Source: Bacillus thuringiensis (GTDB lineage: Bacteria > Bacillota > Bacilli > Bacillales > Bacillaceae_G). Taken from it: DNA of 64,000 bases. Shown in pieces: positions 27,601 through 35,994 of the stretch; position 1 is the stretch's first letter; every line of letters starts with the position of its first letter. Below the pieces are notes generated by a model that was given only the letters and a program-made list of their open reading frames with translations, did not search any database and was not told the DNA's origin. The position numbers and the translations under genes were made by a program. The stretch spans positions 4,741,501 to 4,805,500 of the forward strand of contig NZ_CP155559.1 in the NCBI RefSeq assembly GCF_022095615.2. The letters run 5' to 3'.

Positions 27601-27645
27601 ATATCAATTACTAGATTATAATAATTATAAATTAGTAATTGATAT
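27601..27645. promoter_or_regulatory. PerR box inside a 45-bp palindrome
   Basis: TTATAATAATTATAA (27616-27630) is a perfect match to the PerR consensus. It sits at the exact centre of a longer palindrome: ATATCAATTACTA (27601-27613) and TAGTAATTGATAT (27633-27645) are perfect inverted copies, with only two mismatched pairs between them and the core. The gene for Dps follows 31 bases later. Confidence 0.9.
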
Positions 27646-27676
27646 CATATAACAACTCAAAAGGAGATTGATCATA

Positions 27677-28117
27677 ATGAACAAACAAGTAATCGAAGTA
27701 TTAAACAAACAAGTAGCAGACTGGAGCGTTTTATTCACAAAACTACACAACTTCCATTGGTACGTAAAAGGACCTCAATTCTTCACATTACATGAAAAAT
27801 TCGAAGAGCTATACACAGAATCAGCTACTCACATCGACGAAATTGCAGAACGTATTTTAGCAATTGGCGGCAAACCAGTAGCAACAATGAAAGAATACTT
27901 AGAACTATCTTCTATTCAAGAAGCAGCATACGGAGAAACTGCAGAAGGAATGGTTGAAGCAATCATGAAAGACTACGAAATGATGCTAGTAGAACTGAAA
28001 AAAGGCATGGAAATCGCTCAAAACTCTGACGATGAAATGACATCTGACCTACTACTAGGCATCTACACAGAACTAGAAAAACACGCTTGGATGCTACGTG
28101 CGTTCTTGAATCAATAA
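27677..28117 (+). CDS. dps: Dps-family miniferritin (Dlp-2 type)
   Basis: The 146-residue protein forms a dodecamer that oxidises Fe2+ with peroxide and stores iron, protecting DNA. The ferroxidase-site residues are visible in [24 protein letters not shown] (His, His, Asp/Glu pattern) and in [10 protein letters not shown]. The sequence matches what I know of B. anthracis Dlp-2. There is no lysine-rich N-terminal tail, so direct DNA binding is unlikely. AAGGAG precedes the ATG at 27677. The perfect PerR box upstream predicts peroxide induction. Confidence 0.95.
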   Translation: MNKQVIEVLNKQVADWSVLFTKLHNFHWYVKGPQFFTLHEKFEELYTESATHIDEIAERILAIGGKPVATMKEYLELSSIQEAAYGETAEGMVEAIMKDYEMMLVELKKGMEIAQNSDDEMTSDLLLGIYTELEKHAWMLRAFLNQ

Positions 28118-28120
28118 TAG

Positions 28121-28242
28121 ATTTTAAAGCGGAAGCGGCTCGTTCAGAACGGGAGGGTGTTGGAACTCCTGATTACGAGGCGCTTTTTGCCTCGAATGAA
28201 GGAGTGAAACAACCGACTGTTCTAGCCGCTGGAGCTGGATAG
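28121..28242 (+). repeat. bcr1-like repeat, copy 1
   Basis: The element runs from TTAAAGCGGAAGCGGCTCG to AGCCGCTGGAGCTGGATA. It folds as nested stems: AGCGGCT/AGCCGCT, AGAAC/GTTCT, ACTCCT/AGGAGT and CGAGGC/GCCTCG around loop GCTTTTT. It resembles the bcr1 repeats described in the B. cereus group, from memory. Confidence 0.75.
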
Positions 28243-28245
28243 TAC

Positions 28246-28363
28246 TTAAAGCGGAAGCGGCTCGTTCAGAATCGCAGGGCATTGGAGCTCTCGACCTTGA
28301 AGCGCTTTTTGCTTCGAGCGAGAGAGCGAAATGACCGGAGATTCTAGCCGCTGGAGCTGGATA
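28246..28363 (+). repeat. bcr1-like repeat, copy 2
   Basis: Tandem second copy with the same fold. Stem sequences differ but stay paired: AGAAT/ATTCT, GCTCTC/GAGAGC and TTGAAGC/GCTTCGA around the same GCTTTTT loop. Confidence 0.75.
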
Positions 28364-28405
28364 TCCCTTAACGCGAAAGCGGCTCACTCAGAGGCGCTTT
28401 TTTCT
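28364..28405 (+). repeat. bcr1-like repeat, truncated copy 3
   Basis: TTAACGCGAAAGCGGCTCACTCAG is followed directly by GAGGCGCTTTTTT, so the left end is joined to the central loop and the rest is lost. Confidence 0.55.
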
Positions 28406-28418
28406 ATGGGTTGTCATA

Positions 28419-28515
28419 CATATCAGCACATGAAATTTATATCAGCGATTTTCCAATTATATCGGCGATTCCATCAGATATATCAGCGATTTTTCCAATA
28501 TATCGACTTACCGAC
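28419..28515 (+). repeat. Phased TATATC repeat, copy B
   Basis: Units begin at 28419 (degenerate CATATC), 28438, 28458, 28479 and 28499, so the spacing is 19, 20, 21, 20. Three of the units read TATATCAGCGATTTT or TATATCGGCGATT. The end reads TATATCGACTTACCGAC. Confidence 0.8.
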
Positions 28516-28668
28516 AAATCATGACAATATCAGCGCCTCTCTCCTCTACTTTTATCAATATATTACAATCCCTTTTATGTTAAAATATAGGCAACACCCT
28601 TTAGTAAAATAGATCCAAAAGCTTTTCCATATTCATCATTTACTACTTAAATGGCGGGAGTGGTTCAG

Positions 28669-28866
28669 TTGAAAGACTACTTAATTAGAGCATTTTTTGC
28701 GTTAATAACAGTTGGGATTGTCTTACTTATAGCTAATATTTTCAATATACGTGTCGAGGTGAAAGACTATGCTTTCCTCGTTGTTATAGCAATTGGTGGC
28801 GGCTGGGGTGGCTGGTACCTGTATAAAAAACAAAGTAATCAAAATGATAAAGGCATTCCAAAGTAA
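28669..28866 (+). CDS. Small two-helix membrane protein
   Basis: The 65-residue protein has two hydrophobic helices (about residues 6-24 and 35-51) with a Gly/Trp-rich turn (GGGWGGWYLY) and a polar tail. The TTG at 28669 has GGGAGTGG upstream; an ATG at 28651 has no ribosome-binding site. The stop codon lies in the loop of its terminator. The family is not recognised. Confidence 0.7.
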   Translation: MKDYLIRAFFALITVGIVLLIANIFNIRVEVKDYAFLVVIAIGGGWGGWYLYKKQSNQNDKGIPK

Positions 28867-28879
28867 TATGGAATGCCTT
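28849..28879. terminator. Terminator overlapping end of 65-residue ORF
   Basis: Stem AAGGCATTCCA/TGGAATGCCTT followed by CCTTTTT; it also faces the convergent gene at 28885. Confidence 0.8.
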
Positions 28880-28884
28880 CCTTT

Positions 28885-29166
28885 TTATTTCCGTCTATAG
28901 TAAATAATGAAATTTAGACCACTGATCAAAACAATCCCAATAAACATATTAGAAGACTGCAAATCTCCGCCTAAACTATACTCATCGGCAATAAATCCTA
29001 ACATAACAAGTGTTATCGCTGAAACACCGATACACAATATCGAAATAAACCAAAGCGAAAATTCATTAATTAGCTCTTTCTTCTGTCTTAAAACAATTAG
29101 CATAACCAGAATAGATGCTGCTAAAATACTTTTAAAAACAGGACGTAAATACACAAACTCCTCCAT
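28885..29166 (-). CDS. Small three-helix membrane protein
   Basis: The 93-residue protein has hydrophobic helices at about residues 10-25, 35-58 and 72-88 with a basic end (YYRRK). AAAAGGAGA lies 6 bases before the ATG. It is convergent with the previous small membrane gene. The family is not recognised. Confidence 0.72.
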   Translation of the reverse strand: MEEFVYLRPVFKSILAASILVMLIVLRQKKELINEFSLWFISILCIGVSAITLVMLGFIADEYSLGGDLQSSNMFIGIVLISGLNFIIYYRRK

Positions 29167-29284
29167 CTATTTCTCCTTTTCAAAAAACATTACATCTCAA
29201 CATTAACATATTTAGCCAAATTAAAAACACATGCCTTTTCAAGATAAAATGACATGTGTTTCCAAAAATCTCTATAAATTTGTA

Positions 29285-29863
29285 TTATGATAGCTGCTTC
29301 CACTTCGTTCCTAAGACAGGACGCTCGTAATTTTGGATCTCATGAATTAATTTATCTGCCGTCTCAGCTGAAACAATCAACTCTTTATTCGATGGATTCA
29401 TAAATCCTTCTTCCGCTGCACGTTCAACCATTTGCAGAATTGGTCCATAAAAATCTTTAATGTTTAATAAACCAACCGGCTTATTATGTATACCAATTTG
29501 TGACCAACATACTACTTCAAATAGTTCTTCAAACGTTCCATATCCGCCTGGTAATGCAATGAAAGCATCCGCAAGCTCTGCCATTTTCGCTTTACGTTCA
29601 TGCATCGTTTCTACTTCAATTAGTTCTGTTAACCCTGTATGAACAATTTCTCCTCGGAATAGACCGCGCGGCATAACACCTGTTACACGTCCGCCTAAAC
29701 GAAGAACTTCATTCGCTACTTCTCCCATTAATCCAACGCATGAACCACCGTATACAAGCTCATAGTCGTTCTCAACAAACATTTTCCCTAACGCTATTGC
29801 CTGCTCTTTAAATTCTGGTCTCTCCCCTAAGTTGGAACCTGCAAACACACAAATCTTTCTCAT
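29285..29863 (-). CDS. LOG-family cytokinin riboside 5'-monophosphate phosphoribohydrolase (YvdD-like)
   Basis: The 192-residue protein has the LOG signature PGGYGTFEELFEV (about residues 104-116), the N-terminal CVFAGSNLG nucleotide loop and YGGSCVGLMGEVA. LOG enzymes hydrolyse the N-glycosidic bond of nucleoside monophosphates; in Bacillus the natural substrate is uncertain (AMP-like). GGGGTGTAGG precedes the ATG. It is divergent from the MazG-like gene, 73 bases away. Confidence 0.93.
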   Translation of the reverse strand: MRKICVFAGSNLGERPEFKEQAIALGKMFVENDYELVYGGSCVGLMGEVANEVLRLGGRVTGVMPRGLFRGEIVHTGLTELIEVETMHERKAKMAELADAFIALPGGYGTFEELFEVVCWSQIGIHNKPVGLLNIKDFYGPILQMVERAAEEGFMNPSNKELIVSAETADKLIHEIQNYERPVLGTKWKQLS

Positions 29864-29936
29864 TCCTACACCCCGAAACTATATATTGTTATGATACAAT
29901 GAACATTGTACAACATATTGAAGGGATGAGGAAGAA

Positions 29937-30260
29937 ATGGATATCATCGCATTTCAAAGATGGGTGGAGGAATTTTACGAAAAACGAAGCTGGTCACAGT
30001 ATAATTCCTTTATTCGCTTAAATTTCTTAACTGAGGAAGTTGGGGAAGTTTCACGCGTTGTTCGCGCAATCGAAATCGGTCGTGATCGTCCTGATGAAGA
30101 CGCGAAAACAGAAGAAGAGCTAAAACAAGAGTTAAAAGAAGAACTTGGTGATGTACTATCAAATCTTATTATTCTTTCACAAAAATATGATTTGGATTTG
30201 CAAGACATTATGGAAGCACACGTCACAAAGCTTTCGAAAAGGTTTGAACCATCTAAATGA
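29937..30260 (+). CDS. MazG-like nucleotide pyrophosphohydrolase
   Basis: The 107-residue protein is a single all-alpha NTP-PPase domain. The metal-binding motif ExxE...ExxD is seen in LTEEVGEVSRVV (about residues 29-40) and LKEELGDVLSNL (about residues 70-81). Such enzymes clear non-canonical (d)NTPs. GGGATGAGGAAG precedes the ATG. It lies 53 bases upstream of the ferritin gene, which has its own likely promoter. Confidence 0.92.
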   Translation: MDIIAFQRWVEEFYEKRSWSQYNSFIRLNFLTEEVGEVSRVVRAIEIGRDRPDEDAKTEEELKQELKEELGDVLSNLIILSQKYDLDLQDIMEAHVTKLSKRFEPSK

Positions 30261-30313
30261 GAATATTATCAATTATGATATAATATTCTTGTCACAATAC
30301 TAAGGGGGATTTT

Positions 30314-30820
30314 ATGTTATCTAAAAAATTGCACGACGCACTAAACGATCAAATGAACTTTGAGTTTTACTCTGCCCACGCTTATATGGCAATGGCTGCT
30401 TACTGTACAGCCGAAAGCTATGATGGATTTGCTAACTTTTTCCTTGTACAAGCTGAAGAAGAGCGTTTCCACGCAATGAAGCTTTACAACTACATTAATG
30501 ACCGCGGTGAGCGCGCTATTATTACTGGATTTGATAATCCAAATAACAAATACGAATCTGTACTGAACGCTTTTGAAGTGGCACTTGAGCACGAGCGTGA
30601 AGTAACGAAACGCATTTATCACTTATCTGATATCGCTTGGGATGAGCGTGAGCATGCAACAATTACATTCTTAAAATGGTTCGTCGATGAGCAAGTAGAA
30701 GAAGAAGCTTCATTCGATAGCATCATCCAAAAATTAAAACGTATTACAAGCGATTCAAACGCACTATTTATGCTAGATGCTGAATTGGAAAAACGTACAT
30801 TTACGGCTCCAGCTGAGTAA
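30314..30820 (+). CDS. Ferritin (FtnA-like, non-haem)
   Basis: The 168-residue protein is a four-helix ferritin subunit. Ferroxidase ligands appear in QMNFEFYSAHAY, QAEEERFHAMK (E, E, H) and later in EHATITFLKWFVDEQVEEE. The 24-mer stores iron as ferrihydrite. AAGGGGGA lies before the ATG, and a TATAAT lies about 35 bases upstream, so it probably has its own promoter. A convergent 78-residue gene shares its terminator. Confidence 0.94.
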   Translation: MLSKKLHDALNDQMNFEFYSAHAYMAMAAYCTAESYDGFANFFLVQAEEERFHAMKLYNYINDRGERAIITGFDNPNNKYESVLNAFEVALEHEREVTKRIYHLSDIAWDEREHATITFLKWFVDEQVEEEASFDSIIQKLKRITSDSNALFMLDAELEKRTFTAPAE

Positions 30821-30826
30821 TATTTC

Positions 30827-30860
30827 AATCACCTTAATGAATCTATTAAGGTGATTTTTT
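30827..30860. terminator. Bidirectional terminator after ferritin
   Basis: Stem AATCACCTTAAT/ATTAAGGTGATT with a T-run on the plus strand; its right half overlaps the end of the convergent gene. Confidence 0.85.
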
Positions 30861-31082
30861 AATTTGTTCTTCTCTAAGCTGAATAAGCTTAGCCAAATCC
30901 TGCTTATAAATCCCTGAAACCTTTTCAACAAAATCACTCTCAGTAAAAGTACCATCTCCCTCTTCTACTATGTTCAAGTACCCATGTATAAATTTCAAAA
31001 ATGCTCTAGCATCTTCTCCAGTTAAATAATTAATGTTCTCTACAATCTCATCAAACTCCCTTAAACTATCCCGTTCTTTCAA
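30846..31082 (-). CDS. Small hypothetical helical protein, 78 residues
   Basis: This charged, all-helical soluble protein contains LREFDEIVENINYLTGEDARAFLKF and a basic C-terminal helix. The TTG at 31082 has AGAGGGGGAA upstream at good spacing, whereas the ATG at 31103 has no ribosome-binding site. No known domain is recognised. It is convergent with ferritin. Confidence 0.68.
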   Translation of the reverse strand: MKERDSLREFDEIVENINYLTGEDARAFLKFIHGYLNIVEEGDGTFTESDFVEKVSGIYKQDLAKLIQLREEQIKKSP

Positions 31083-31120
31083 CCTAATTCCCCCTCTCTT
31101 CATTATTTATCATAACAAAA

Positions 31121-31156
31121 AAGCCGTTCACCCTCTAAGTGAGGGATAAACGACTT
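31121..31156 (-). terminator. Terminator after nucleoside transporter 1
   Basis: Stem GTCGTTTATCCCTC/GAGGGTGAACGGC (with wobble pairs) on the minus strand followed by TTTTTTG. Confidence 0.85.
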
Positions 31157-31168
31157 CTTTATTATTTA

Positions 31169-32350
31169 TTAAAGCATAACCCCAACGATAATCGCTGATA
31201 ATATACTTACTAACGTTGCACCGTATACAAGTTTTAAACCGAATGATGATACAACGTTTGCTTGTTTGCCATCGATACTCTTCGTTGCACCTGCGATAAT
31301 TCCGATAGATGAGAAGTTCGCAAATGATACAAGGAAGATAGATAAAATCCCTACTGTACGAGCTGATAAATCGCCAGCTACTTTTCCAAGGTCAAGCATT
31401 GCAACGAATTCGTTCGTTACTAATTTTGTTGCCATAATTTGTCCTGCTTGTAACATCTCTGATGTTGGAATACCCATTACGAATGCTAATGGTGAGAAGA
31501 TATATCCTAAAATGCTTTGGAATGTGATTCCGAAAATTGAATCGAATACACCATTAATTGCTGTAATTAATGCTACGAAACCGATTAACATCGCCGCTAC
31601 TGTTACAGCGATAGAGAAACCAAGCATAATATATTCGCCTAACATTTCAAAGAATGTTTGTTTCTTGTCTTCTTGTAATTCTAAAATATCGTCTTCTTCT
31701 TTTACTTCATATGGATTAATGATATGAACGATAATGAATCCACTGAATAAGTTTAATACAAGTGCTGTTACTACATATTTTGGATCAATCATTTTCATAT
31801 AAGAACCGACGATTGACATCGATACTGTAGACATGGAAGATGCACAAAGTGTGTATAAACGATTTTTCGGTAATTTGCTTAGTTGATCTTTTACTGTAAT
31901 GAATACTTCCCCTTGACCAACGATTGCAGCTGCTACCGCATTATATGATTCTAGTTTTCCTAAACCGTTCACTTTACTTAATAGGAAACCGACTGCACGA
32001 ATGATAATCGGTAAAACTTTAATATGTTGCAGGATTCCGATTAATACTGCTAAGAAAATAATCGGTAATAATACTGTTAAGAAGAATGGTGCTTGTCCAT
32101 CGTTTGCTAGACCACCAAATACGAAATTAACCCCAGCTTCCGCAAATTTTAAAATAGAACCAAATCCATCTGCGATCCCTTTTACTAATACAAATCCGAC
32201 CTTTGTATTTAGTAAGAAATACGCAAGTACCAATTGAATGACAAGCATAAGTGCAATTGGTTTATATTTAATTTTCTTACGATCTGAACTGATAAGGAAT
32301 CCTAGTACAAATACTACAAGTAAACCGACTAGAAACATTACTATTTTCAT
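31169..32350 (-). CDS. Concentrative nucleoside transporter (NupC/CNT family), copy 1
   Basis: The 393-residue protein has about ten helices in the CNT fold with the nucleoside-binding signatures [33 protein letters not shown] and the late [12 protein letters not shown] segment. CNT proteins import nucleosides with H+ or Na+. The ATG at 32350 has GTGGAGGA upstream; the longer frame to 32374 does not. It is closely paralogous to the next gene, and both share a 13-base motif upstream. Confidence 0.94.
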   Translation of the reverse strand: MKIVMFLVGLLVVFVLGFLISSDRKKIKYKPIALMLVIQLVLAYFLLNTKVGFVLVKGIADGFGSILKFAEAGVNFVFGGLANDGQAPFFLTVLLPIIFLAVLIGILQHIKVLPIIIRAVGFLLSKVNGLGKLESYNAVAAAIVGQGEVFITVKDQLSKLPKNRLYTLCASSMSTVSMSIVGSYMKMIDPKYVVTALVLNLFSGFIIVHIINPYEVKEEDDILELQEDKKQTFFEMLGEYIMLGFSIAVTVAAMLIGFVALITAINGVFDSIFGITFQSILGYIFSPLAFVMGIPTSEMLQAGQIMATKLVTNEFVAMLDLGKVAGDLSARTVGILSIFLVSFANFSSIGIIAGATKSIDGKQANVVSSFGLKLVYGATLVSILSAIIVGVML

Positions 32351-32672
32351 ATGTGAATCCTCCACTTCTCCCACGAGTTATTGGTCGTATAACGTATAAC
32401 GAATGACGTCTGACCATTGATGTTAAAAAAATTTAAAACCCCTAAATACTATCCAACTGTTATCTAAAATCAGTAAGCGTTTACATAAATTGCAATTTAT
32501 AAAAGGTAGTTTCTTCTCTCCTACCATACTTGAAAGTCTGAAATTGATACCACCTACAAATCAAATTGTAAGCGTTATCTAGATGAAATGCAATATAAAT
32601 TTTAAAAGATTTTTATATGTTAATATATTCCTAATCAATTGGTTTTTTCATGCAAATTTACCATAAAAAAAT
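32351..32672 (-). promoter_or_regulatory. Upstream region of nucleoside transporter 1 with shared motif
   Basis: No ORF was found here. ACGTCTGACCATT at 32406-32418 recurs at 33923-33935 before the second transporter; read on the minus strand it is AATGGTCAGACGT, resembling half of a GntR-type site. No purine riboswitch core was seen. Confidence 0.45.
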
Positions 32673-32694
32673 AGCCCTAACTATGAGCTAGGGC
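32673..32694 (-). terminator. Terminator after nucleoside transporter 2
   Basis: Stem GCCCTA/TAGGGC with an inner partial stem, followed on the minus strand by TATTTTTTTATGG. Confidence 0.75.
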
Positions 32695-32703
32695 CACCTT
32701 TTT

Positions 32704-33885
32704 TTATAACATAACACCAACGATAATCGCTGACAGAATACTTACTAATGTCGCACCGTACACAAGGCGTAGACCGAATGATGATACAACATTTGATTGG
32801 TTTTCATCGATACCTTTCGTTGCACCTGCGATAATTCCGATTGATGAGAAGTTCGCAAATGATACAAGGAATACAGAAAGAATACCAACTGTACGAGCGG
32901 ATAAATCACCAGCTACTTTTCCAAGATCCAGCATCGCAACAAACTCGTTTGATACTAATTTTGTTGCCATGATTTGTCCCGCTGTTACCATCTCTGCTTG
33001 CGGGATACCCATTACGAATGCTAATGGTGAGAAAATGTATCCTAAAATAGCTTGGAATGTAATACCGAACATGGAATCAAACAAGCTATTAATTGCTGTA
33101 ATTAATGCTACGAAACCAAGTAACATCGCCGCTACTGTGATCGCGATTGTGAAACCAAGCATAATATATTCACTTAGCATTTCAAAGAATGACTGTTTTT
33201 TCTTATTTTCTAATTTCAGTGTATCTTCTTCTTCTGTAATATCGTACGGGTTAATAATATGAATGATAATGAAACCACTAAATAAATTTAATACAAGTGC
33301 TGTTACTACATATTTCGGTTCGATCATTTTCATATAAGAACCTACGATTGACATTGATACTGTCGACATGGAAGATGCACATAATGTATATAAACGATGT
33401 TTTGGGATTTTACTTAATTGATCTTTTACTGTAATAAATACTTCCGCTTGTCCAACAATGGCAGCTGCTACTGCGTTATATGATTCTAGTTTTCCTAGAC
33501 CATTTACTTTACTTAGCGCCGTACCAATAGCACGAATAAATATCGGTAAAATTTTAAAGTGTTGCAGAATTCCGATTAAAACGGCAAAGAATACGATTGG
33601 TAATAACGCTGTTAAGAAGAATGAAACCTCTCCTTTATTAACAAGACCGCCAAATACGAAAACGATTCCAGCTTCCGCATATCCAAGAAGCGCGCCAAAT
33701 CCATCTGAAATTCCTTTTACTAAAATATAACCAACTTGCGTATTTAATAAGAAATAACTTAAAGCTAGCTGAATAACAAGCATGATTGCGATTGGTTTAT
33801 ACTTAATCTTCTTTCGATCGGCACTTATAAGAAAACCGAGTACGAATACAACGAGCAATCCTACAAGAAACATAACAAACTTCAT
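32704..33885 (-). CDS. Concentrative nucleoside transporter (NupC/CNT family), copy 2
   Basis: The 393-residue protein has the same length as copy 1 and is very similar, with [34 protein letters not shown] and [16 protein letters not shown]. It differs mainly in the N-terminal helices and in an acidic cytoplasmic loop near residue 220. GGAGGA lies upstream of the ATG. It has its own terminator, so the two paralogues are separate units in the same direction. Different nucleoside preference is possible. Confidence 0.94.
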   Translation of the reverse strand: MKFVMFLVGLLVVFVLGFLISADRKKIKYKPIAIMLVIQLALSYFLLNTQVGYILVKGISDGFGALLGYAEAGIVFVFGGLVNKGEVSFFLTALLPIVFFAVLIGILQHFKILPIFIRAIGTALSKVNGLGKLESYNAVAAAIVGQAEVFITVKDQLSKIPKHRLYTLCASSMSTVSMSIVGSYMKMIEPKYVVTALVLNLFSGFIIIHIINPYDITEEEDTLKLENKKKQSFFEMLSEYIMLGFTIAITVAAMLLGFVALITAINSLFDSMFGITFQAILGYIFSPLAFVMGIPQAEMVTAGQIMATKLVSNEFVAMLDLGKVAGDLSARTVGILSVFLVSFANFSSIGIIAGATKGIDENQSNVVSSFGLRLVYGATLVSILSAIIVGVML

Positions 33886-34122
33886 TAATAAAATCCTCCA
33901 TTTAACTCTTCATTAACGTTGAACGTCTGACCATTCAAAATAAGAAATAATCCGAACTTTCCATTTCTCCTCCAAAACCTTTAATTGGATAGGAAAGATC
34001 ATAAAACCTCTTGTTTCAAAGGCATTTTCCATTCTAACACAAATCACAACTCATATCCGCACTTTTCTTAAAAAAATTACATTTTATTATAAAACATTCA
34101 TGAATGTTCGTCTTTTACATTA
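33886..34122 (-). promoter_or_regulatory. Upstream region of nucleoside transporter 2
   Basis: AT-rich region without an ORF. It holds the shared motif ACGTCTGACCATT at 33923-33935, 38 bases before the start codon. Confidence 0.4.
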
Positions 34123-34210
34123 TATAGCGAAACTTTAATCAGTGTCATCCCCACTGATTATCGCTCGTATCAATCGGGAGTTTTACTGTTCACAAATAGC
34201 GGGATAAAAC
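34123..34210 (-). repeat. Dispersed 80-bp intergenic repeat, copy 1
   Basis: Read on the minus strand it runs from TTTTATCCCGCTATTTGTG to ATTAAAGTTTCGCTATATA, with a hairpin AATCAGTG/CACTGATT. A diverged copy lies at 54022-54095. It looks like one of the common B. cereus-group intergenic repeats. Confidence 0.65.
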
Positions 34211-34217
34211 AAAAAAT

Positions 34218-34242
34218 GAGCATCAAGTTTCACTTGATGCTC
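34218..34242 (-). terminator. Terminator after alanine symporter copy 2
   Basis: Stem GAGCATCAAGT/ACTTGATGCTC followed on the minus strand by ATTTTTTG. Confidence 0.85.
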
Positions 34243-34248
34243 ACCTCA

Positions 34249-35691
34249 TTATACTGCTTTTTCTTTATCAGCTACTGTTGGCTTATCCCAGCACTCTGTA
34301 TTGTTCAAACCTGGAATAGACTCCGCATAGAATACTGGATCTTTTCCTTGTTTCTTTTGCTTAATATAGTCTGATAACGCTGCGAAAGCGTACTTAGAAA
34401 GGAATACGATTGCTACTAAGTTAATAACAGCCATAATACCCATAAATAGATCTGCTAAATCCCACACGATTTGAATTGTTGCTACAGACCCTAACATAAC
34501 CATACCAAGTACAGCAATGCGGTATGCATTTAATAGCACTTTACTTCCATTTAAGAACTCAATATTCGTTTCACCATAGTAGTAGTTACCTACTAATGAA
34601 CTAAATGCAAACAAGAAGATTGCAACTGCTACAAATATAGATGCCCATGGTCCGATATGCTGACTTAACGCTTGTTGCGTTAATTGAATACCATTTAGAT
34701 CAGCTGCATTATGCACATCTGATAAAAGAATAATAAATGCTGTACAACTACAAATTAATAATGTATCTGTAAATACCCCTAAAGTTTGAATGAAACCTTG
34801 TTTAACTGGATGTGTTACGTTTGCAGTCGCTGCTGCGTTTGGCGCACTACCCATACCAGCTTCATTTGAGAATAATCCACGTTTTACCCCTAGTAAAATC
34901 GCAGCTCCTAATCCTCCGCCTACTACTTCTTTAATTCCGAAAGCATGTAAGAAAATTTCTTTAAATACATATGGAATTGCCGTAATGTTTGTTACAACAA
35001 CGAATAATGCCACTGCCACATATATAATTGCCATTACTGGAACAATCATTTCAACCGCACGTGCAATACGTTTTACTCCGCCGAAGATAATAATTGCAAG
35101 TAAACCAGCCATTACAAGACCTACTAATCTACTATCTGTTTTGAATGCCCCATCAAAAGCAGCCGCTACAGTATTAGACTGTACAGCGTTAAAAATCAAT
35201 CCGAAACTTACTGTTATTAAAACAGAGAAAATTGCTCCCAGCCAGCGCTTATTTAATCCCTTTTCCATATAATACGCTGGGCCACCACGGAACGCATTCC
35301 CATCTTTTACTTTATAAATTTGCGCTAATGTGCTCTCTACAAATGCAGAAGCACCCCCAATTACCGCGATTAACCACATCCAAAATACCGCTCCTGGTCC
35401 ACCTGCTGAGATTGCGATAGCTACACCAGCTAAGTTACCAGTACCTACACGAGAAGCTGTACTCATACAAAAAGCCTGGAATGATGATACACCGCTCTTC
35501 TCTTTTTGTGCTTTCCTCGTTTTCGAACTCGCCCCATCCCCAAGCAATCGAATCATTTCACCGAAGTAACGAATTTGGACAAATTTCACACGAAACGAAA
35601 AGTAAAGTCCTAACCCAATTAACATCGCGATGATTATATATGACCATAGAACATTATTTATATCCCCAATTATATTCGTTAAAAAATCCAT
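34249..35691 (-). CDS. Sodium:alanine/glycine symporter (AGCS family), copy 2
   Basis: The 480-residue protein carries the AGCS signatures FQAFCMSTASRVGTGNLAGVAIA, FRGGPAYYMEKGLNKRWLG and FSNEAGMGSAPNAAATANVTHP. It is the most diverged of the three paralogues: VKRGLFSNEAG in place of IQRGLFATEAG, and an extra basic loop near residue 55. A run of GGGGGC-like bases lies before the ATG. It is monocistronic with its own terminator. Confidence 0.92.
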   Translation of the reverse strand: MDFLTNIIGDINNVLWSYIIIAMLIGLGLYFSFRVKFVQIRYFGEMIRLLGDGASSKTRKAQKEKSGVSSFQAFCMSTASRVGTGNLAGVAIAISAGGPGAVFWMWLIAVIGGASAFVESTLAQIYKVKDGNAFRGGPAYYMEKGLNKRWLGAIFSVLITVSFGLIFNAVQSNTVAAAFDGAFKTDSRLVGLVMAGLLAIIIFGGVKRIARAVEMIVPVMAIIYVAVALFVVVTNITAIPYVFKEIFLHAFGIKEVVGGGLGAAILLGVKRGLFSNEAGMGSAPNAAATANVTHPVKQGFIQTLGVFTDTLLICSCTAFIILLSDVHNAADLNGIQLTQQALSQHIGPWASIFVAVAIFLFAFSSLVGNYYYGETNIEFLNGSKVLLNAYRIAVLGMVMLGSVATIQIVWDLADLFMGIMAVINLVAIVFLSKYAFAALSDYIKQKKQGKDPVFYAESIPGLNNTECWDKPTVADKEKAV

Positions 35692-35956
35692 AATTGTATT
35701 GCCCCCTCTTCTTCACAATAAGAAAATTATATTCTAAAAACTCTTAGTAATCAAGAATTTTCGACAAAAAGATGTAAGGTTTCCTAACATGTAAATGTTA
35801 CCACATATAACATGTTAGTTCTTTCTACAATAAAATACAACAACTAGTACAAGTATCCATACCTATTCAAATGATTCTTTCCATACCGTATACTTCCTAT
35901 AAATAACAAGAAAAACAAACCTAATTACACTTCACATCATGTACTACAACAAAAAA

Positions 35957-35992
35957 AGATGAGTATCGAATTTAATTCGATACTCATCTTTT
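35957..35992 (-). terminator. Terminator after alanine symporter copy 3
   Basis: Long perfect stem (GATGAGTATCGAATT and its complement) followed on the minus strand by TTTTTTTG. The 250 bases between here and the start of copy 2 hold no ORF. Confidence 0.88.
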
Positions 35993-35994
35993 CA

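Noticed and set aside
28419..28515. Short regular repeats as a CRISPR candidate
   Set aside because: Units of 20-21 bases are contiguous without unique spacers, and no cas genes are present.
31266..31727. Long ORF of 153 codons opposite the first nucleoside transporter
   Set aside because: It is antisense to a clear CNT gene, and composition is that of a mirrored membrane-protein frame (Ile/Ala/Pro-rich). No ribosome-binding site.
32351..32640. Purine riboswitch upstream of the nucleoside transporter
   Set aside because: The conserved core and loop sequences of the purine aptamer were not found on either strand.
34790..35272. ORF of 160 codons opposite an alanine symporter gene
   Set aside because: Antisense shadow of a conserved AGCS gene; no start signals.
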